From Alcanivorax sp. (GTDB taxonomy: Bacteria; Pseudomonadota; Gammaproteobacteria; Pseudomonadales; Alcanivoracaceae): 53,520 nt of DNA. A program made the position numbers and the translations under genes. The DNA is taken from contig PNLU01000008.1 of NCBI GenBank assembly GCA_013823245.1, positions 1 through 53,520 of the forward strand, given 5' to 3'. The notes below the pieces were generated by a model. It was not told the origin of the DNA and did no database searches. It was given only the letters and a program-made list of their open reading frames with translations. The first letter of the stretch is position 1, and the number at the start of each line of letters is the position of its first letter. Positions 35,135 through 45,134 of the stretch are shown here, piece after piece.

Positions 35135-36214
35135 ATGACGCGCGTTCATAACTTCTGCGCCGGTCCGGCGGCGCTGCCGGAAGAAGTGCTCAAACAGGCC
35201 GCCAGTGAAATGCTGGATTACCACGGCCGTGGCCTGTCGGTAATGGAAATGAGCCACCGCTCCGAGGAGTTCGTGGCCATCGCCGAGACGGCCGAGCGTG
35301 ATTTGCGTGAGTTGCTGAACATCAGCGACGACTACGCCGTGCTGTTCCTGCAAGGCGGCGCCAGCCAGCAATTTGCCATGGTGCCCATGAACCTGATGGG
35401 CGAGAAGCGCAAGGCCGACTACATCAATACCGGGCAATGGTCGATCAAGGCGATCAAGGAAGCGCGTCGCTATGGCACGGTGAATGTCGCCGCCAGCAGC
35501 GAAGACACCGCTTTCAGCACGGTGCCGCCGCAAAACACCTGGGCGCTGTCTGATGATGCCGCCTATGTGCACTACACGCCGAACGAAACCATCGGCGGGC
35601 TGGAATATTCGTTTGTGCCGGAAACCGACAAGCCGCTGGTGGCGGATCTCTCGTCCACCATCCTGTCGCGGCCGCTGGACGTGTCCCGTTACGGCCTGAT
35701 TTATGCCGGTGCGCAAAAGAATATCGGCCCGGCGGGTATTACCGTGGTCATCGTGCGCCGCGATCTGATCGGCCGTGCCGGTGAGCAGGTGCCCGCCATG
35801 CTCGATTACCGCATCCATGCGGAAAACGGCTCCATGTACAACACGCCGCCGACCTATGCCTGGTATCTGGCCGGGCTGGTGTTCAAGTGGCTCAAGGCCC
35901 AGGGCGGCCTGACCCACATGGCCACCATAAACCGGCGCAAGGCAGAAAAGCTGTATCACTATATTGATGAAAGCGGCTTTTACAGCAACCCGGTGGAACG
36001 CCACAGCCGCAGCTGGATGAATGTGCCGTTCGTGCTGGCCGACGACAGCCTCGACAAGACGTTCCTGAAAGGTGCAGAAGGCGCAGGCCTGCTGAATCTG
36101 GCCGGGCATCGCAGCGTCGGCGGCATGCGCGCCAGCATTTATAACGCGGTGCCGGAAGCCGCTGTGGACGCCCTGATCAATTACATGAAGGATTTTGCCC
36201 AACGCCATGGCTGA
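35135..36214 (+). CDS. serC: Phosphoserine aminotransferase
   Basis: A 359-residue PLP enzyme that makes phosphoserine (serine pathway) and the pyridoxal precursor 4-phosphohydroxythreonine. The PLP lysine is in YAGAQKNIGPAG. The family start MTRVHNFCAGPAALPEEVL and GGASQQFAMVPMNLM are visible. It overlaps pheA by 8 bases and follows gyrA directly, as in pseudomonads. The start ATG has no strong ribosome site, so coupling to gyrA translation is likely. Confidence 0.96.
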   Translation: MTRVHNFCAGPAALPEEVLKQAASEMLDYHGRGLSVMEMSHRSEEFVAIAETAERDLRELLNISDDYAVLFLQGGASQQFAMVPMNLMGEKRKADYINTGQWSIKAIKEARRYGTVNVAASSEDTAFSTVPPQNTWALSDDAAYVHYTPNETIGGLEYSFVPETDKPLVADLSSTILSRPLDVSRYGLIYAGAQKNIGPAGITVVIVRRDLIGRAGEQVPAMLDYRIHAENGSMYNTPPTYAWYLAGLVFKWLKAQGGLTHMATINRRKAEKLYHYIDESGFYSNPVERHSRSWMNVPFVLADDSLDKTFLKGAEGAGLLNLAGHRSVGGMRASIYNAVPEAAVDALINYMKDFAQRHG

Positions 36215-37307
36215 CAAGAAAACCGCCGAGCAGAGCCTGGAATCACTGCGCCAGCAGATCGACGCACTGGATAACCAGCTCCAGGGTGTGTTGAACCAGC
36301 GTGCGCGTCTGGCGCAGCAGGTGGCCGAGGTCAAACTCAGCGAAGACAGCCAGGCGGTGTTCTATCGCCCCGAGCGCGAGGCGCAGATCCTGCGCCGGGT
36401 AAAGGACAGCAACGAAGGCCCGCTGGACGGTGAAACCGTGGCGCGGCTGTTTCGCGAAATCATGTCTGCGTGTCTGGCGCTGGAACAGCGCCTGAAGGTG
36501 GCGTTTCTGGGGCCGGAAGGCACCTTCACCCAGCAGGCCGCGCTCAAGCATTTCGGCCACAGCGTCGATACTGTGCCCATGGGTGCGATCGATGAAGTGT
36601 TCCGTGAAGTGGAATCCGGCGCCGCCCATTACGGCGTCGTTCCGGTGGAAAATTCCACCGAGGGCGTGGTCAATCACACCCTCGACAGTTTCATGGATTC
36701 GTCGCTGCAGATTTGCGGTGAAGTGGAGTTGCGCATTCACCACCATTTGCTGGTGGGGGACAACACCCAGGAAAAAAGCATCTCGCGCATCTATTCGCAC
36801 CAGCAGACCCTGGCCCAGTGCCGCAAGTGGCTGGATGCGCATATGCCCCACGCGGAGAGGATTGCCGTCAGTTCCAACGCCCAGGCGGCCCGCCGTCTGA
36901 AGGACGAATGGAATGCCGCCGCCATTGCCGGCGAAGCGGCCGCCGAAATCTATGGTCTGAAAATCCTGCGGCGCAATGTCGAGGATCGTCCGGACAACAC
37001 GACCCGTTTCATTATCATCGGTCGTCAGGGCACGCCAGCATCCGGCCAGGACAAGACCAGCATGCTGGTGCGCATGAAAAATCGCCCCGGTGCCCTGTAC
37101 CGGGTGCTCAAGCCGTTCAGTGACGAAGGCGTAGACCTGACCCGTGTCGAGTCGCGACCCTCACGCAGCGGCAACTGGAGTTACGTATTCTTTATCGATT
37201 TTGAAGGGCACCGTGATGACGACGCTGTCCGGCGGGTGCTTGCAGCCCTGGAACAGGACGCGCTCGATATCCGGATGCTCGGCTCGTATCCTAAAGCCGT
37301 TATCTAA
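36207..37307 (+). CDS. pheA: Bifunctional chorismate mutase/prephenate dehydratase (P-protein)
   Basis: A 366-residue enzyme for phenylalanine synthesis. The N-terminal AroQ chorismate mutase spans about residues 1-90 (LRQQIDALDNQLQGVLNQRARLAQQVAEVK). The prephenate dehydratase spans ~95-275 (FLGPEGTFTQQAALKHFG, VPVENSTEGVVNHTLDSFM and NTTRFIIIG with the Thr-Arg-Phe motif). A C-terminal ACT domain (MLVRMKNRPGALYRVLKPF, then LTRVESRPSRSGNWSYVFFIDF) binds phenylalanine for feedback inhibition. ATG 36207 is preferred over the in-frame TTG 36195. Confidence 0.96.
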   Translation: MADKKTAEQSLESLRQQIDALDNQLQGVLNQRARLAQQVAEVKLSEDSQAVFYRPEREAQILRRVKDSNEGPLDGETVARLFREIMSACLALEQRLKVAFLGPEGTFTQQAALKHFGHSVDTVPMGAIDEVFREVESGAAHYGVVPVENSTEGVVNHTLDSFMDSSLQICGEVELRIHHHLLVGDNTQEKSISRIYSHQQTLAQCRKWLDAHMPHAERIAVSSNAQAARRLKDEWNAAAIAGEAAAEIYGLKILRRNVEDRPDNTTRFIIIGRQGTPASGQDKTSMLVRMKNRPGALYRVLKPFSDEGVDLTRVESRPSRSGNWSYVFFIDFEGHRDDDAVRRVLAALEQDALDIRMLGSYPKAVI

Positions 37308-37326
37308 GACATCGCGGAGCTGTGTC

Positions 37327-38427
37327 ATGCCAGTTGATTTTATCGCCCTGTCCAATGCAGGGGTTCAGCAGCTCAAACCCTATGAGCCCGGCAAGCCGAT
37401 TGAGGAACTCGAGCGCGAGCTGGGGATCACCGATATCGTCAAGCTGGCCAGCAACGAAAGCCCCTTTGGGCCGAGTCCCCGTGTCCTGTCTGTGCTGAAG
37501 CACGCCTCGGAGAGTCTGCACCGTTATCCGGATGGCTCCGGCTACCGGCTCAAGGCCGCGCTGGCCGAACGGCTGGGGGTGCGCGCCGCGCAGATCAGCC
37601 TGGGCAACGGCTCCAACGACATTCTGGAATTGGTGGCGCGCGCCTGGCTGTGCCCCGGCGACGAAACCGTATTCAGCCAGCATGCGTTTGCGGTCTACCC
37701 GCTGGTTACCATGGCCTGCTCGGCCAAACCGATTGCGGTGCCCGCGAAGGAGTATGGCCACGATCTGGAAGCCATGCTGGCGGCGATCACCGAGCGCACC
37801 AAAATTGTGTTTATTGCCAACCCGAATAATCCCACCGGCACCTGGGTGAGTGCCGCGGCCCTCGACCGTTTTCTGGCCCGGGTGCCGGAGCATGTGCTGG
37901 TGGTGCTGGATGAAGCCTATTTCGAGTACGTGGAAGAGACCGCCTACCCGAGTGGCCTGAGCCGCCTGCCGGCCTATCCGAACCTGATCGTGACACGCAC
38001 CTTCTCCAAGATTTATGGGCTGTCCGGCTTGCGTATGGGCTACAGCGTGTCGAGCCTGGACATCGCCGAAGTGCTGAACCGGGTGCGCCAGCCGTTCAAC
38101 TGCAACAGCCTGGCTCTGGCGGCTGCTGAGGCGGCCCTGGATGATCTCGATCATCTGGAATACTGCCGTGACCTGAATACTTCCGGCCTGGCGCAAGTGG
38201 CAGAGGGTCTGGAGCAACTGGGCCTGTCCTATATTCCCTCGGTGGGCAATTTCATTGCCTTCGATTGCGGCCGCGAAGCGATGCCGATCTACGAGGCCCT
38301 GCTGCGCGAGGGTGTGATCGTGCGGCCCATTGCGGCCTATGGCCTGCCCAATCACCTGCGCGTGTCCATCGGCCTGCCGGAAGAAAACGAGCGCTTTATC
38401 GAAGCCCTGGGTGTGGTGCTCGGATGA
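37327..38427 (+). CDS. hisC: Histidinol-phosphate/aromatic aminotransferase
   Basis: A 366-residue fold-type I PLP aminotransferase. Seen: KLASNESPFGPSP, SLGNGSNDILELV, IANPNNPTGTWVS, VVLDEAYFEYVEE, the Lys of TRTFSKIYGLSGLRMGY and the Arg of LRVSIGLPEENERF. In this position (between pheA and tyrA) it is the HisC2-type gene of pseudomonads, able to act on histidinol phosphate and aromatic precursors. Its stop overlaps the tyrA-aroA start (ATGA). GGAG lies 9 bases before ATG 37327. Confidence 0.93.
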   Translation: MPVDFIALSNAGVQQLKPYEPGKPIEELERELGITDIVKLASNESPFGPSPRVLSVLKHASESLHRYPDGSGYRLKAALAERLGVRAAQISLGNGSNDILELVARAWLCPGDETVFSQHAFAVYPLVTMACSAKPIAVPAKEYGHDLEAMLAAITERTKIVFIANPNNPTGTWVSAAALDRFLARVPEHVLVVLDEAYFEYVEETAYPSGLSRLPAYPNLIVTRTFSKIYGLSGLRMGYSVSSLDIAEVLNRVRQPFNCNSLALAAAEAALDDLDHLEYCRDLNTSGLAQVAEGLEQLGLSYIPSVGNFIAFDCGREAMPIYEALLREGVIVRPIAAYGLPNHLRVSIGLPEENERFIEALGVVLG

Positions 38428-40718
38428 ACGGAGAGGGGGCCATCGACCCACTGTTCCAGCGCGTCTGCATTATCGGGCTGGGGCTGATCGGCGGCTCGCT
38501 GGCCGCCGCCCTGCGTGAGCAGCGGCTGGCGCGCACCATTGTCGCGGGCGGTCGTTCGGCCCGCACCCTGGAACGCGGCCTGGCACTCGGGCTGATCGAT
38601 GAAGGCCATCAGGATCTGGCCGCTGCGGTGGCCGGTGCCGATCTGGTATTCGTTGCCACGCCGGTCTCGGCCATGGCGGCCACCTTTGCCTGCATCGCGC
38701 CGGCCCTGGCCCCCGGCGCCATTATTACCGACGGCGGCAGCGTCAAGGGCGCCGTGATTCAGGCGGCCCGCCAGCACCTGGGCGCCCGGGTATCGCGCTT
38801 TGTGCCTGGCCACCCGATCGCCGGCAAGGAAAAGAGCGGTGTGGACGCCGCCGACGCCAGCCTGTATCGCCAGCATCGTGTGATCCTGACCCCGACCGCC
38901 GACACCGACCCGGCGGCGACCCTGGCCGTGCGCCGCATGTGGACCGCTGTGGGCGCCGAAGTGCTGAGCATGCGTGCCGACCAGCACGACCAGGTGCTGG
39001 CCGAAACCAGCCATCTGCCGCACCTGCTGGCGTTCTCGCTGGTGGACACCCTGGCCCGGCAGGGCGACTCCACCGATATCTTCCGGTATGCTGCCGGCGG
39101 TTTTCGCGACTTCACCCGCATCGCCTCCAGCGATCCGGTGATGTGGCACGACATTTTTATGGAAAACAGGGACGCCGTGCTCAGCGCCGCCGACCTGTTT
39201 GCCGCCGGGCTGTCCCGCTTCCGCGAAGCGGTGGCCGCTGGCGACAGTGATGCCCTGCTGGGCATCATGACCCGTGCCAACAGTGCCCGGGCCCGGTTCC
39301 TGGCGATGAACGCCCGGACCTCCTACACCCATGCCATTGATGCAGCAGACGAGCAGTTCATGAACGCAGAATCCCGGCGCGAGGGCGCCAGTGTGTCCTT
39401 TACCGTGCAACCCGGTGGCCAGCTCAACGGCCAGGTCCGCGTGCCCGGCGACAAGTCCATTTCTCACCGCAGCATCATGCTCGGCGCGCTGGCCGACGGC
39501 ATCACCGAGGTGGAAGGCTTTCTGGAAGGCGAAGACGCGCTGGCCACATTGCAGGCATTCCGCGACATGGGCGTGGTGATCGAAGGCCCGCATGCGGGCC
39601 GTGTGCGCGTGCACGGCGTTGGCCTGCACGGTTTGCAGGCGCCCACCCGCAGCCTCTATATGGGCAACTCCGGCACCTCCATGCGTTTGCTGATGGGCCT
39701 GCTGTCGGGCCAGGCGTTCGATACCGAACTGACCGGCGATGCCTCCTTGTCCAAGCGCCCGATGGAGCGTGTGGCGCGCCCCCTGCGCGACATGGGCGCC
39801 AGCATCAGCACCACCGACGCGGGCGGCAAGGGCACACCGCCTGTGCAGGTGCGCGGTGGCAAGCCGCTCAAGGGCATTCATTACGACCTGCCGGTGGCCT
39901 CCGCCCAGGTCAAGTCGGCCATCCTGCTGGCCGGTCTGTACGCTGATGGCGAGACCTCGGTGACCGAACCGGCGCCGACCCGCGACCATACCGAGCGTAT
40001 GCTCACCGGCTTCGGCTACCCGGTGCAGCGCGACGGTGCCACCGCACGCCTGAAAGGCGGCGGTCGGCTGACCGCCTGCCAACTGGAAGTCCCGGCGGAT
40101 ATCTCGTCGTCCGCGTTCTTCCTGGTGGGCGCCAGCATTGCCGAGGGCGCAGAACTGCTGCTGCCCCACGTGGGCATCAACCCCACCCGCACCGGCGTCA
40201 TCGACATCCTGCGCCTGATGGGCGCCGACATCACCCTGGAAAACGAGCGTGATGCGGGCGGCGAGCCGGTGGCGGACATTCGCGTCAAGAGCGCCCCCCT
40301 CAAAGGCATCACCATCCCCGAGGAGCTGGTGCCGCTGGCCATCGACGAATTCCCGGCGCTGTTTGTGGCCGCCGCCTGCGCCGACGGCGATACAGTGCTG
40401 CACGGGGCCGAGGAACTGCGGGTCAAGGAATCCGACCGGATTCAGGTGATGGCTGATGGTCTGGCCGCGCTGGGCGTGCCCCATGAGGTCTACGACGACG
40501 GTATCCGTATTCAGGGTGCCGGGCAGGGCAAGCCTGCCTTCACCGGCGGCGAGATCGAGAGCCATGGCGACCATCGCATTGCCATGAGCTTTGCCATGGC
40601 CGGCCTGCGCGCCAGCGGCCCGATTCATATCCGTGATTGCGCCAACGTGGCAACGTCCTTTCCTGGCTTTGCCGAACTGGCCGCCCGTGCCGGTCTGCAC
40701 CTGACGGTGGAAAACTGA
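38424..40718 (+). CDS. tyrA-aroA: Fused prephenate dehydrogenase / EPSP synthase
   Basis: A 764-residue fusion. Residues 1-~310 are a prephenate (cyclohexadienyl) dehydrogenase: [17 protein letters not shown] is the NAD motif and [12 protein letters not shown] the catalytic His region. From residue ~323 an EPSP synthase follows: [44 protein letters not shown] and NPTRTGVI. Together GDKS, SAQVK, RDHTE and NPTR satisfy the class II EPSP synthase motifs. The Gly equivalent to E. coli Gly96 is retained, and the Pro101 position reads Leu. Thus tyrosine and shikimate steps are joined, as in Pseudomonas. The stop shares one base with the cmk start (TGATG). Confidence 0.95.
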   Translation: MNGEGAIDPLFQRVCIIGLGLIGGSLAAALREQRLARTIVAGGRSARTLERGLALGLIDEGHQDLAAAVAGADLVFVATPVSAMAATFACIAPALAPGAIITDGGSVKGAVIQAARQHLGARVSRFVPGHPIAGKEKSGVDAADASLYRQHRVILTPTADTDPAATLAVRRMWTAVGAEVLSMRADQHDQVLAETSHLPHLLAFSLVDTLARQGDSTDIFRYAAGGFRDFTRIASSDPVMWHDIFMENRDAVLSAADLFAAGLSRFREAVAAGDSDALLGIMTRANSARARFLAMNARTSYTHAIDAADEQFMNAESRREGASVSFTVQPGGQLNGQVRVPGDKSISHRSIMLGALADGITEVEGFLEGEDALATLQAFRDMGVVIEGPHAGRVRVHGVGLHGLQAPTRSLYMGNSGTSMRLLMGLLSGQAFDTELTGDASLSKRPMERVARPLRDMGASISTTDAGGKGTPPVQVRGGKPLKGIHYDLPVASAQVKSAILLAGLYADGETSVTEPAPTRDHTERMLTGFGYPVQRDGATARLKGGGRLTACQLEVPADISSSAFFLVGASIAEGAELLLPHVGINPTRTGVIDILRLMGADITLENERDAGGEPVADIRVKSAPLKGITIPEELVPLAIDEFPALFVAAACADGDTVLHGAEELRVKESDRIQVMADGLAALGVPHEVYDDGIRIQGAGQGKPAFTGGEIESHGDHRIAMSFAMAGLRASGPIHIRDCANVATSFPGFAELAARAGLHLTVEN

Positions 40719-41410
40719 TGTCCGAGGCAATCAGCCCCGTACTGGCCATAGATGGACCCTCTTCCTCCGGCAAGGGCACCGTGGCGCGCATTGTCGCCCG
40801 CCGCCTGGGCTGGCACCTGCTGGATTCCGGCGCCCTGTACCGGGTGCTGGGCCTGCACGCCGAGCAACAGGGCGTGGCCCTGGATGACGAGCAGGCCGTC
40901 GAGGCCCTGGCACGGCGCCTGCCAGTGCAGTTCCGGGAAGAGGGGGGTGACACCGTGGTGCTGCTGGATGGCGCCGATATCAGCCATGCCATCCGTGACG
41001 AGCGGGTCGGCGAGCTGGCCTCCCGCGTGGCGGTGCTGCAGCCGGTGCGCGACGCCCTGCTGGCGCGTCAGCAGGCCTTTGCCGAGGCCCCCGGGCTGGT
41101 GGCGGACGGCCGTGATATGGGCACCGTGGTGTTCCGTGACGCACCGCTCAAGATCTTCCTGACCGCCAGCGCGGAAGAGCGCGCCCGGCGGCGCTATAAC
41201 CAGTTGAAGGAAAAGGGGTTTGGTGCTAACCTCCCCGCCCTTGTTGAGGACATCCGCGCCCGGGATGACCGTGATACGCAGCGTGAGGTGGCGCCCCTGA
41301 AGCCCGCCGATGATGCAATCGTTATCGACAGCACCTCGCTGAGTATCGATGACGTGGTCAACCGGATCCTCGATGAAGCCGCCCGTCGTTCCCTCGTTCA
41401 GTCGGCTTGA
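40718..41410 (+). CDS. cmk: Cytidylate kinase
   Basis: A 230-residue enzyme that phosphorylates CMP and dCMP. The P-loop is [18 protein letters not shown] is the nucleotide-binding block and [27 protein letters not shown] the family's lid and C-terminal region. It is translationally coupled to tyrA-aroA and followed by the rpsA leader, the standard gammaproteobacterial order. Confidence 0.96.
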   Translation: MSEAISPVLAIDGPSSSGKGTVARIVARRLGWHLLDSGALYRVLGLHAEQQGVALDDEQAVEALARRLPVQFREEGGDTVVLLDGADISHAIRDERVGELASRVAVLQPVRDALLARQQAFAEAPGLVADGRDMGTVVFRDAPLKIFLTASAEERARRRYNQLKEKGFGANLPALVEDIRARDDRDTQREVAPLKPADDAIVIDSTSLSIDDVVNRILDEAARRSLVQSA

Positions 41411-41417
41411 AGTACAG

Positions 41418-41498
41418 CGGGTGGTTACCCGTGGGCCGCAAATGTAAACCAGCAAGGTCCCCGGTTAACCCGACATGAGCTGCCCATGCCTGCTGGTT
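41418..41498 (+). promoter_or_regulatory. Structured rpsA leader (possible S1 autoregulation)
   Basis: A small stem CGGGT/ACCCG (41418-41422 and 41427-41431, 4-base loop) is followed by a perfect 8-bp pair AACCAGCA (41447-41454) with TGCTGGTT (41491-41498). The rpsA start lacks a strong ribosome site (only ACAGG about 11 bases upstream). In E. coli the rpsA initiation region is hairpin-rich, lacks a good Shine-Dalgarno sequence and is controlled by S1 itself, so a similar element here is plausible. Confidence 0.45.
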
Positions 41499-41533
41499 GG
41501 TATGGCCGAAAATCCATGACAGGTATCCACATT

Positions 41534-43210
41534 ATGACCGAAAGTTTTGCTGAACTTTTTGAAGCCAGCTTGCAGGATCTCGACGTTGCTCGCGGTTCCA
41601 TTATTCGCGGCACCGTAGTTGCTATCGACAGCGACTGGATCACGGTAAACGCTGGCCTCAAGTCCGAGGGCATCATCCCCCGCGAAGAATTCCTGAATGA
41701 AGCCGGAGAACTGGAAATCGCCGAAGGCGATGAAGTCGAAGTCGCGGTAGACGCGATCGATGACGGTCTCGGTTTCACCCGTCTGTCCCGCGAAAAAGCG
41801 AAGCGCGCCGAAATCTGGACCGATCTCGAAGCCGCCTTCGACAAAGATGAAATCATCAAGGGCCAGATCAGCGGCAAGGTCAAAGGCGGTTTCACCGTCG
41901 ATATCGGCCTTATCCGCGCCTTCCTGCCAGGTTCCCTGGTCGACATCCGCCCGGTGCGCGATGTGGCTCACCTGGAAGGCAAGGACCTGGACTTCAAGGT
42001 CATCAAACTGGATCCCAAGCGCAACAACGTGGTGGTATCGCGCCGCGCTGTCATGGAAGCCGAACACTCCGCAGAGCGCGAGCAACTGCTCGAGTCGCTG
42101 CAGGAAGGCATGGTCGTCAAGGGTATCGTCAAGAACCTCACCGACTACGGTGCGTTCGTTGACCTGGGCGGTATCGACGGTCTGCTGCACATCACCGACA
42201 TGGCCTGGAAGCGCATCAAGCATCCGAGCGAAATCGTTGAAGTGGGTCAGGAAATCGAAGTCAAGGTACTCAAGTTCGACCGCGACAAGATGCGCGTTTC
42301 TCTCGGCCTGAAACAGCTGGGCGAAGATCCGTGGCACGACATCGTTGGCAAGTACCCGGAAGGTGCACGCGTCAAGGCCAAGGTGACCAACCTGACCGAT
42401 TACGGCTGCTTTGCCGAGATCGAGGAAGGCGTGGAAGGTCTGGTGCACGTGTCCGAGATGGACTGGACCAACAAGAACATCCACCCGTCCAAAGTGGTCA
42501 GCATTGGCGACGAAGTCGAAGTGATGATTCTGGATATCGACCAGGAGCGTCGCCGTATTTCCCTGGGCATCAAGCAGTGCATGTCCAACCCGTGGGAAGC
42601 CTTTGAAACCAACTACAACAAGGGCGACCGCATTTCCGGCAAGATCAAGTCGATCACCGACTTCGGTATCTTCATTGGTCTGGAAGGCGGCATCGACGGT
42701 CTGGTGCACCTGTCTGACATCTCCTGGGAAGAAGCAGGCGAAGATGCAGTACGCAAATTTGCCAAGGGCGACGAGCTGGACACCGTGATTCTGTCGGTGG
42801 ACGCGGAGCGCGAGAGAATTTCCTTGGGTATCAAGCAGTTGACAGACGATCCGTTTGCTCAGTATGTTGCAACCAACGACAAGAACAGCATTGTCAACGG
42901 TAAGGTGACGGCGTCTGACGCCAAGACCGTGACCGTTGAGCTGGCCGAGAACGTCGAAGGTGTGATCAAGGCAAGCGAAATCAGCCGTGATCGTGTTGAA
43001 GACGCCAGCGCACTGTTCAAGGCCGGTGATGACGTTGAAGCCAAGATCATTGCGATCGACCGCAAGAACCGCATCATTAACCTGTCGATTCGTGCCAAAG
43101 ACATGGCCGATGAGCGTGAAGCCCTGGACGACCTGAGCAAGCAGGACGCCCAGGCGCCGAAGACCATCGGTGACCTGATCAAGGCGCAAATGGAAGGTAG
43201 CGACCAGTAA
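41534..43210 (+). CDS. rpsA: 30S ribosomal protein S1
   Basis: A 558-residue ribosomal protein with six S1 (OB-fold) repeats that binds mRNA during initiation. Repeats begin near residues 20, 105, 190, 275, 360 and 450, with typical segments such as [23 protein letters not shown] and [24 protein letters not shown], and a C-terminal [15 protein letters not shown] tail. ATG 41534 gives the family's [10 protein letters not shown] start. Its leader is structured. A 13-bp hairpin separates it from ihfB. Confidence 0.97.
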   Translation: MTESFAELFEASLQDLDVARGSIIRGTVVAIDSDWITVNAGLKSEGIIPREEFLNEAGELEIAEGDEVEVAVDAIDDGLGFTRLSREKAKRAEIWTDLEAAFDKDEIIKGQISGKVKGGFTVDIGLIRAFLPGSLVDIRPVRDVAHLEGKDLDFKVIKLDPKRNNVVVSRRAVMEAEHSAEREQLLESLQEGMVVKGIVKNLTDYGAFVDLGGIDGLLHITDMAWKRIKHPSEIVEVGQEIEVKVLKFDRDKMRVSLGLKQLGEDPWHDIVGKYPEGARVKAKVTNLTDYGCFAEIEEGVEGLVHVSEMDWTNKNIHPSKVVSIGDEVEVMILDIDQERRRISLGIKQCMSNPWEAFETNYNKGDRISGKIKSITDFGIFIGLEGGIDGLVHLSDISWEEAGEDAVRKFAKGDELDTVILSVDAERERISLGIKQLTDDPFAQYVATNDKNSIVNGKVTASDAKTVTVELAENVEGVIKASEISRDRVEDASALFKAGDDVEAKIIAIDRKNRIINLSIRAKDMADEREALDDLSKQDAQAPKTIGDLIKAQMEGSDQ

Positions 43211-43222
43211 GGCTGTCCTCCT

Positions 43223-43250
43223 CGAACCGCACACGCCCGTGTGCGGTTCG
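43223..43250. terminator. Strong intercistronic hairpin between rpsA and ihfB
   Basis: CGAACCGCACACG (43223-43235) and its perfect complement (43238-43250) form a 13-bp stem with a 2-base loop. No T run follows, so partial termination, processing or mRNA protection, rather than full termination, is likely. Confidence 0.6.
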
Positions 43251-43278
43251 CGGGCAGGAGGCCCAGGGGATAAGAAAC

Positions 43279-43650
43279 ATGGCGTTAACCAAGTCTGAAC
43301 TGATCGAACGGATTGCCGCCCGTCAAACGCAACTCTCTCCCAAAGACGTGGAGCTGGCAGTCAAATCCCTGATTGAAGAAATGGCGGATACGCTGGCCAA
43401 TGGTGGCCGTATCGAGATCCGCGGTTTCGGCAGCTTTTCCCTGCATTTCCGCGCCCCGCGCGTGGGCCGTAACCCCAAGACCGGGGCCTCGGTGGAATTG
43501 CACGGCAAGTATGTGCCTCATTTCAAACCTGGCAAGGAACTGCGTGAGCGCGTGAACGTGGCGATGCAGGAGAACCCGGGCGAACAGGCCGGTGAAGGGG
43601 ATATCCAGTCCCTGTCTGTGCACCCCCGCCAGATTGCCGCGTCGTCCTGA
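43279..43650 (+). CDS. ihfB: Integration host factor subunit beta
   Basis: A 123-residue HU/IHF-family DNA-bending protein; with IhfA it forms IHF. The start [25 protein letters not shown] is typical, and the DNA-intercalating Pro motif is in [12 protein letters not shown] (RNPKTG). The C-terminus is about 27 residues longer than E. coli IhfB, with a Gln/Glu/Ser-rich tail ([13 protein letters not shown]). A purine-rich AGGGGATAAG precedes the ATG. It starts the ihfB-lapA-lapB series. Confidence 0.95.
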   Translation: MALTKSELIERIAARQTQLSPKDVELAVKSLIEEMADTLANGGRIEIRGFGSFSLHFRAPRVGRNPKTGASVELHGKYVPHFKPGKELRERVNVAMQENPGEQAGEGDIQSLSVHPRQIAASS

Positions 43651-43661
43651 GGGCTGATGCC

Positions 43662-43898
43662 ATGCGCTGGTTGCTGAACCTGCTGCTGGTGACCCTGACC
43701 CTGCTGGTGTTTCTGGCCGCCATACTGTTCCTGTTGGGCAATGCCCAGCCCACCTCGCTGGAACTGTTACTGACCGACTGGCAGCCGCAGGCCCCGCTGG
43801 GTCAGTGGCTGCTCGGCTTTCTGCTGGCCGGTATGCTGCTGGGCCTGACGGCTGGCGCCATACTGGCCACCGGCTGGCGACGTCGCCCGCGCTCATGA
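43662..43898 (+). CDS. lapA: LapA-type inner membrane protein
   Basis: A 78-residue protein of the lipopolysaccharide assembly protein A (DUF1049) family, which works with LapB in regulating LPS synthesis through LpxC turnover. Two transmembrane segments (residues ~3-25 and ~46-68) flank a short NAQPTSLELLLTDW loop, with a basic GWRRRPRS end. It overlaps lapB by 4 bases (ATGA) and follows ihfB by 11 bases. Confidence 0.88.
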   Translation: MRWLLNLLLVTLTLLVFLAAILFLLGNAQPTSLELLLTDWQPQAPLGQWLLGFLLAGMLLGLTAGAILATGWRRRPRS

Positions 43899-45061
43899 TC
43901 TCCTCGCCCTGGCTGTTGCTGGCGCTGTTTCTGGCCATTGCCGCAGGGTTCTTTCTCGGACGTATGGAAACCCGACGGCGGCGCCGCTTGCGCCGGGGGC
44001 CTCGCGGGCTACCGACCTTCCTGTCGCGCGACACCACCACCAGCCCCCGCGATCACGCCCTGGAAGCGCTGCTCAGCAGCACCGACACCGACCCGGACAC
44101 CGTAGACACCCACCTGGCCATGGGCCGCCTGTTCCGCAAGCGCGGCGAACTGGAGCGCGCCACGCGCCTGCATCAGCGTATGGCCGATAACCCCGAATTG
44201 CCGGAAACCGTGCGCGAAGACGCCGCACTGGAACTGGCCCGGGATTACCTGTCGGCGGGCCTGCTGGACCGGGCCGAAGCGCTGTTGCAGCACATGGTGG
44301 ACCACGGTAATCGCCACGCCCCCCTGGCCATGCGCCAGTTGATGATGCTGTTCGAACAGGAGCGTGACTGGCACAGCGCTCTGAATACCGGCGAGCGACT
44401 GCTGCGCCGCGACGCCAGCGTGGCGCCGGTGCTGGCGCATTATTGCTGTGAACTGGCCGAACGCCTGAACCCGCGCGAAGAAAACGCCCGCCGCCGCCTG
44501 CTGCACCGGGCGCTGACCTTCGACCCGGGTTGTGCTCGCGCCAGCATCCTTCAGGGCCAGCTCGAGCGTGCTGCGGGTCATCCTGAACGCGCCTTGCGCG
44601 CGTACCGCCGCGTACGCCGCCAGGCGCCACAGCATCTGCCACTGGTACTGGATGACCTGGCTGCCTGCTTCAGCGACCTGGAGCGCGAGGATGAGCTGTT
44701 CGATATGCTGCTGGACCTGAGCCTGGCGCATCCGTCCAGCGCGCTGTTGCGGCGTCTGGTGCCGCTGCTGGTGGCGCGCGGTGGGGAAGGGGAGGCGGTT
44801 CGCTTTCTGACCAGTTATCTGCAACAGCACCCGTCACTGGAAGGCCTGGGCGAGTTGGCTAGCCTGGCGCTGGGCGGTGAAGGCCCGGCCGAGACGGCCC
44901 CCGAGAGCCCCAATGCACAGGAACAGTCACTGCGCTTGCTCGGTGCCCTGACCAAGCGTGCGGCGAACACCGGTTACCAATGCAGCCAGTGCGGCTACCG
45001 CGCCACAAAAATGCACTGGCACTGCCCGAGCTGCAAACACTGGAATACCCTGGCACCGTGA
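43895..45061 (+). CDS. lapB: Lipopolysaccharide assembly protein B
   Basis: A 388-residue membrane-anchored TPR protein controlling LPS amount via FtsH and LpxC. It has one N-terminal transmembrane helix (residues ~5-22), about nine TPR-like repeats (GRLFRKRGELERATRLHQRM, ELARDYLSAGLLDRAEALLQHM) and a C-terminal rubredoxin-like metal site (CSQCGYRATKMHWHCPSCKHW, two CxxC pairs). The longer ORF start within lapA is rejected. Confidence 0.94.
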   Translation: MISSPWLLLALFLAIAAGFFLGRMETRRRRRLRRGPRGLPTFLSRDTTTSPRDHALEALLSSTDTDPDTVDTHLAMGRLFRKRGELERATRLHQRMADNPELPETVREDAALELARDYLSAGLLDRAEALLQHMVDHGNRHAPLAMRQLMMLFEQERDWHSALNTGERLLRRDASVAPVLAHYCCELAERLNPREENARRRLLHRALTFDPGCARASILQGQLERAAGHPERALRAYRRVRRQAPQHLPLVLDDLAACFSDLEREDELFDMLLDLSLAHPSSALLRRLVPLLVARGGEGEAVRFLTSYLQQHPSLEGLGELASLALGGEGPAETAPESPNAQEQSLRLLGALTKRAANTGYQCSQCGYRATKMHWHCPSCKHWNTLAP

Positions 45062-45134
45062 CCCCCACCCAAACCCGACAAATTTCCGGTAAACTGCCCG
45101 CCACTCGAAAACCAGCACAAGGATCATCCTCCCC

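Noticed and set aside
38265-38423. N-terminal extension of tyrA-aroA inside hisC
   Set aside because: The extension is hisC read in another frame. ATG 38424 overlaps the hisC stop as ATGA and starts at the known N-terminus.
38352-40730. A 792-codon open frame antisense to tyrA-aroA
   Set aside because: It mirrors a well-supported gene in the GC-rich opposite frame, shows no motif and has no independent start context. Other long antisense frames (24791-26608, 41465-43234, 49889-51868, 22246-23364) are rejected for the same reason.
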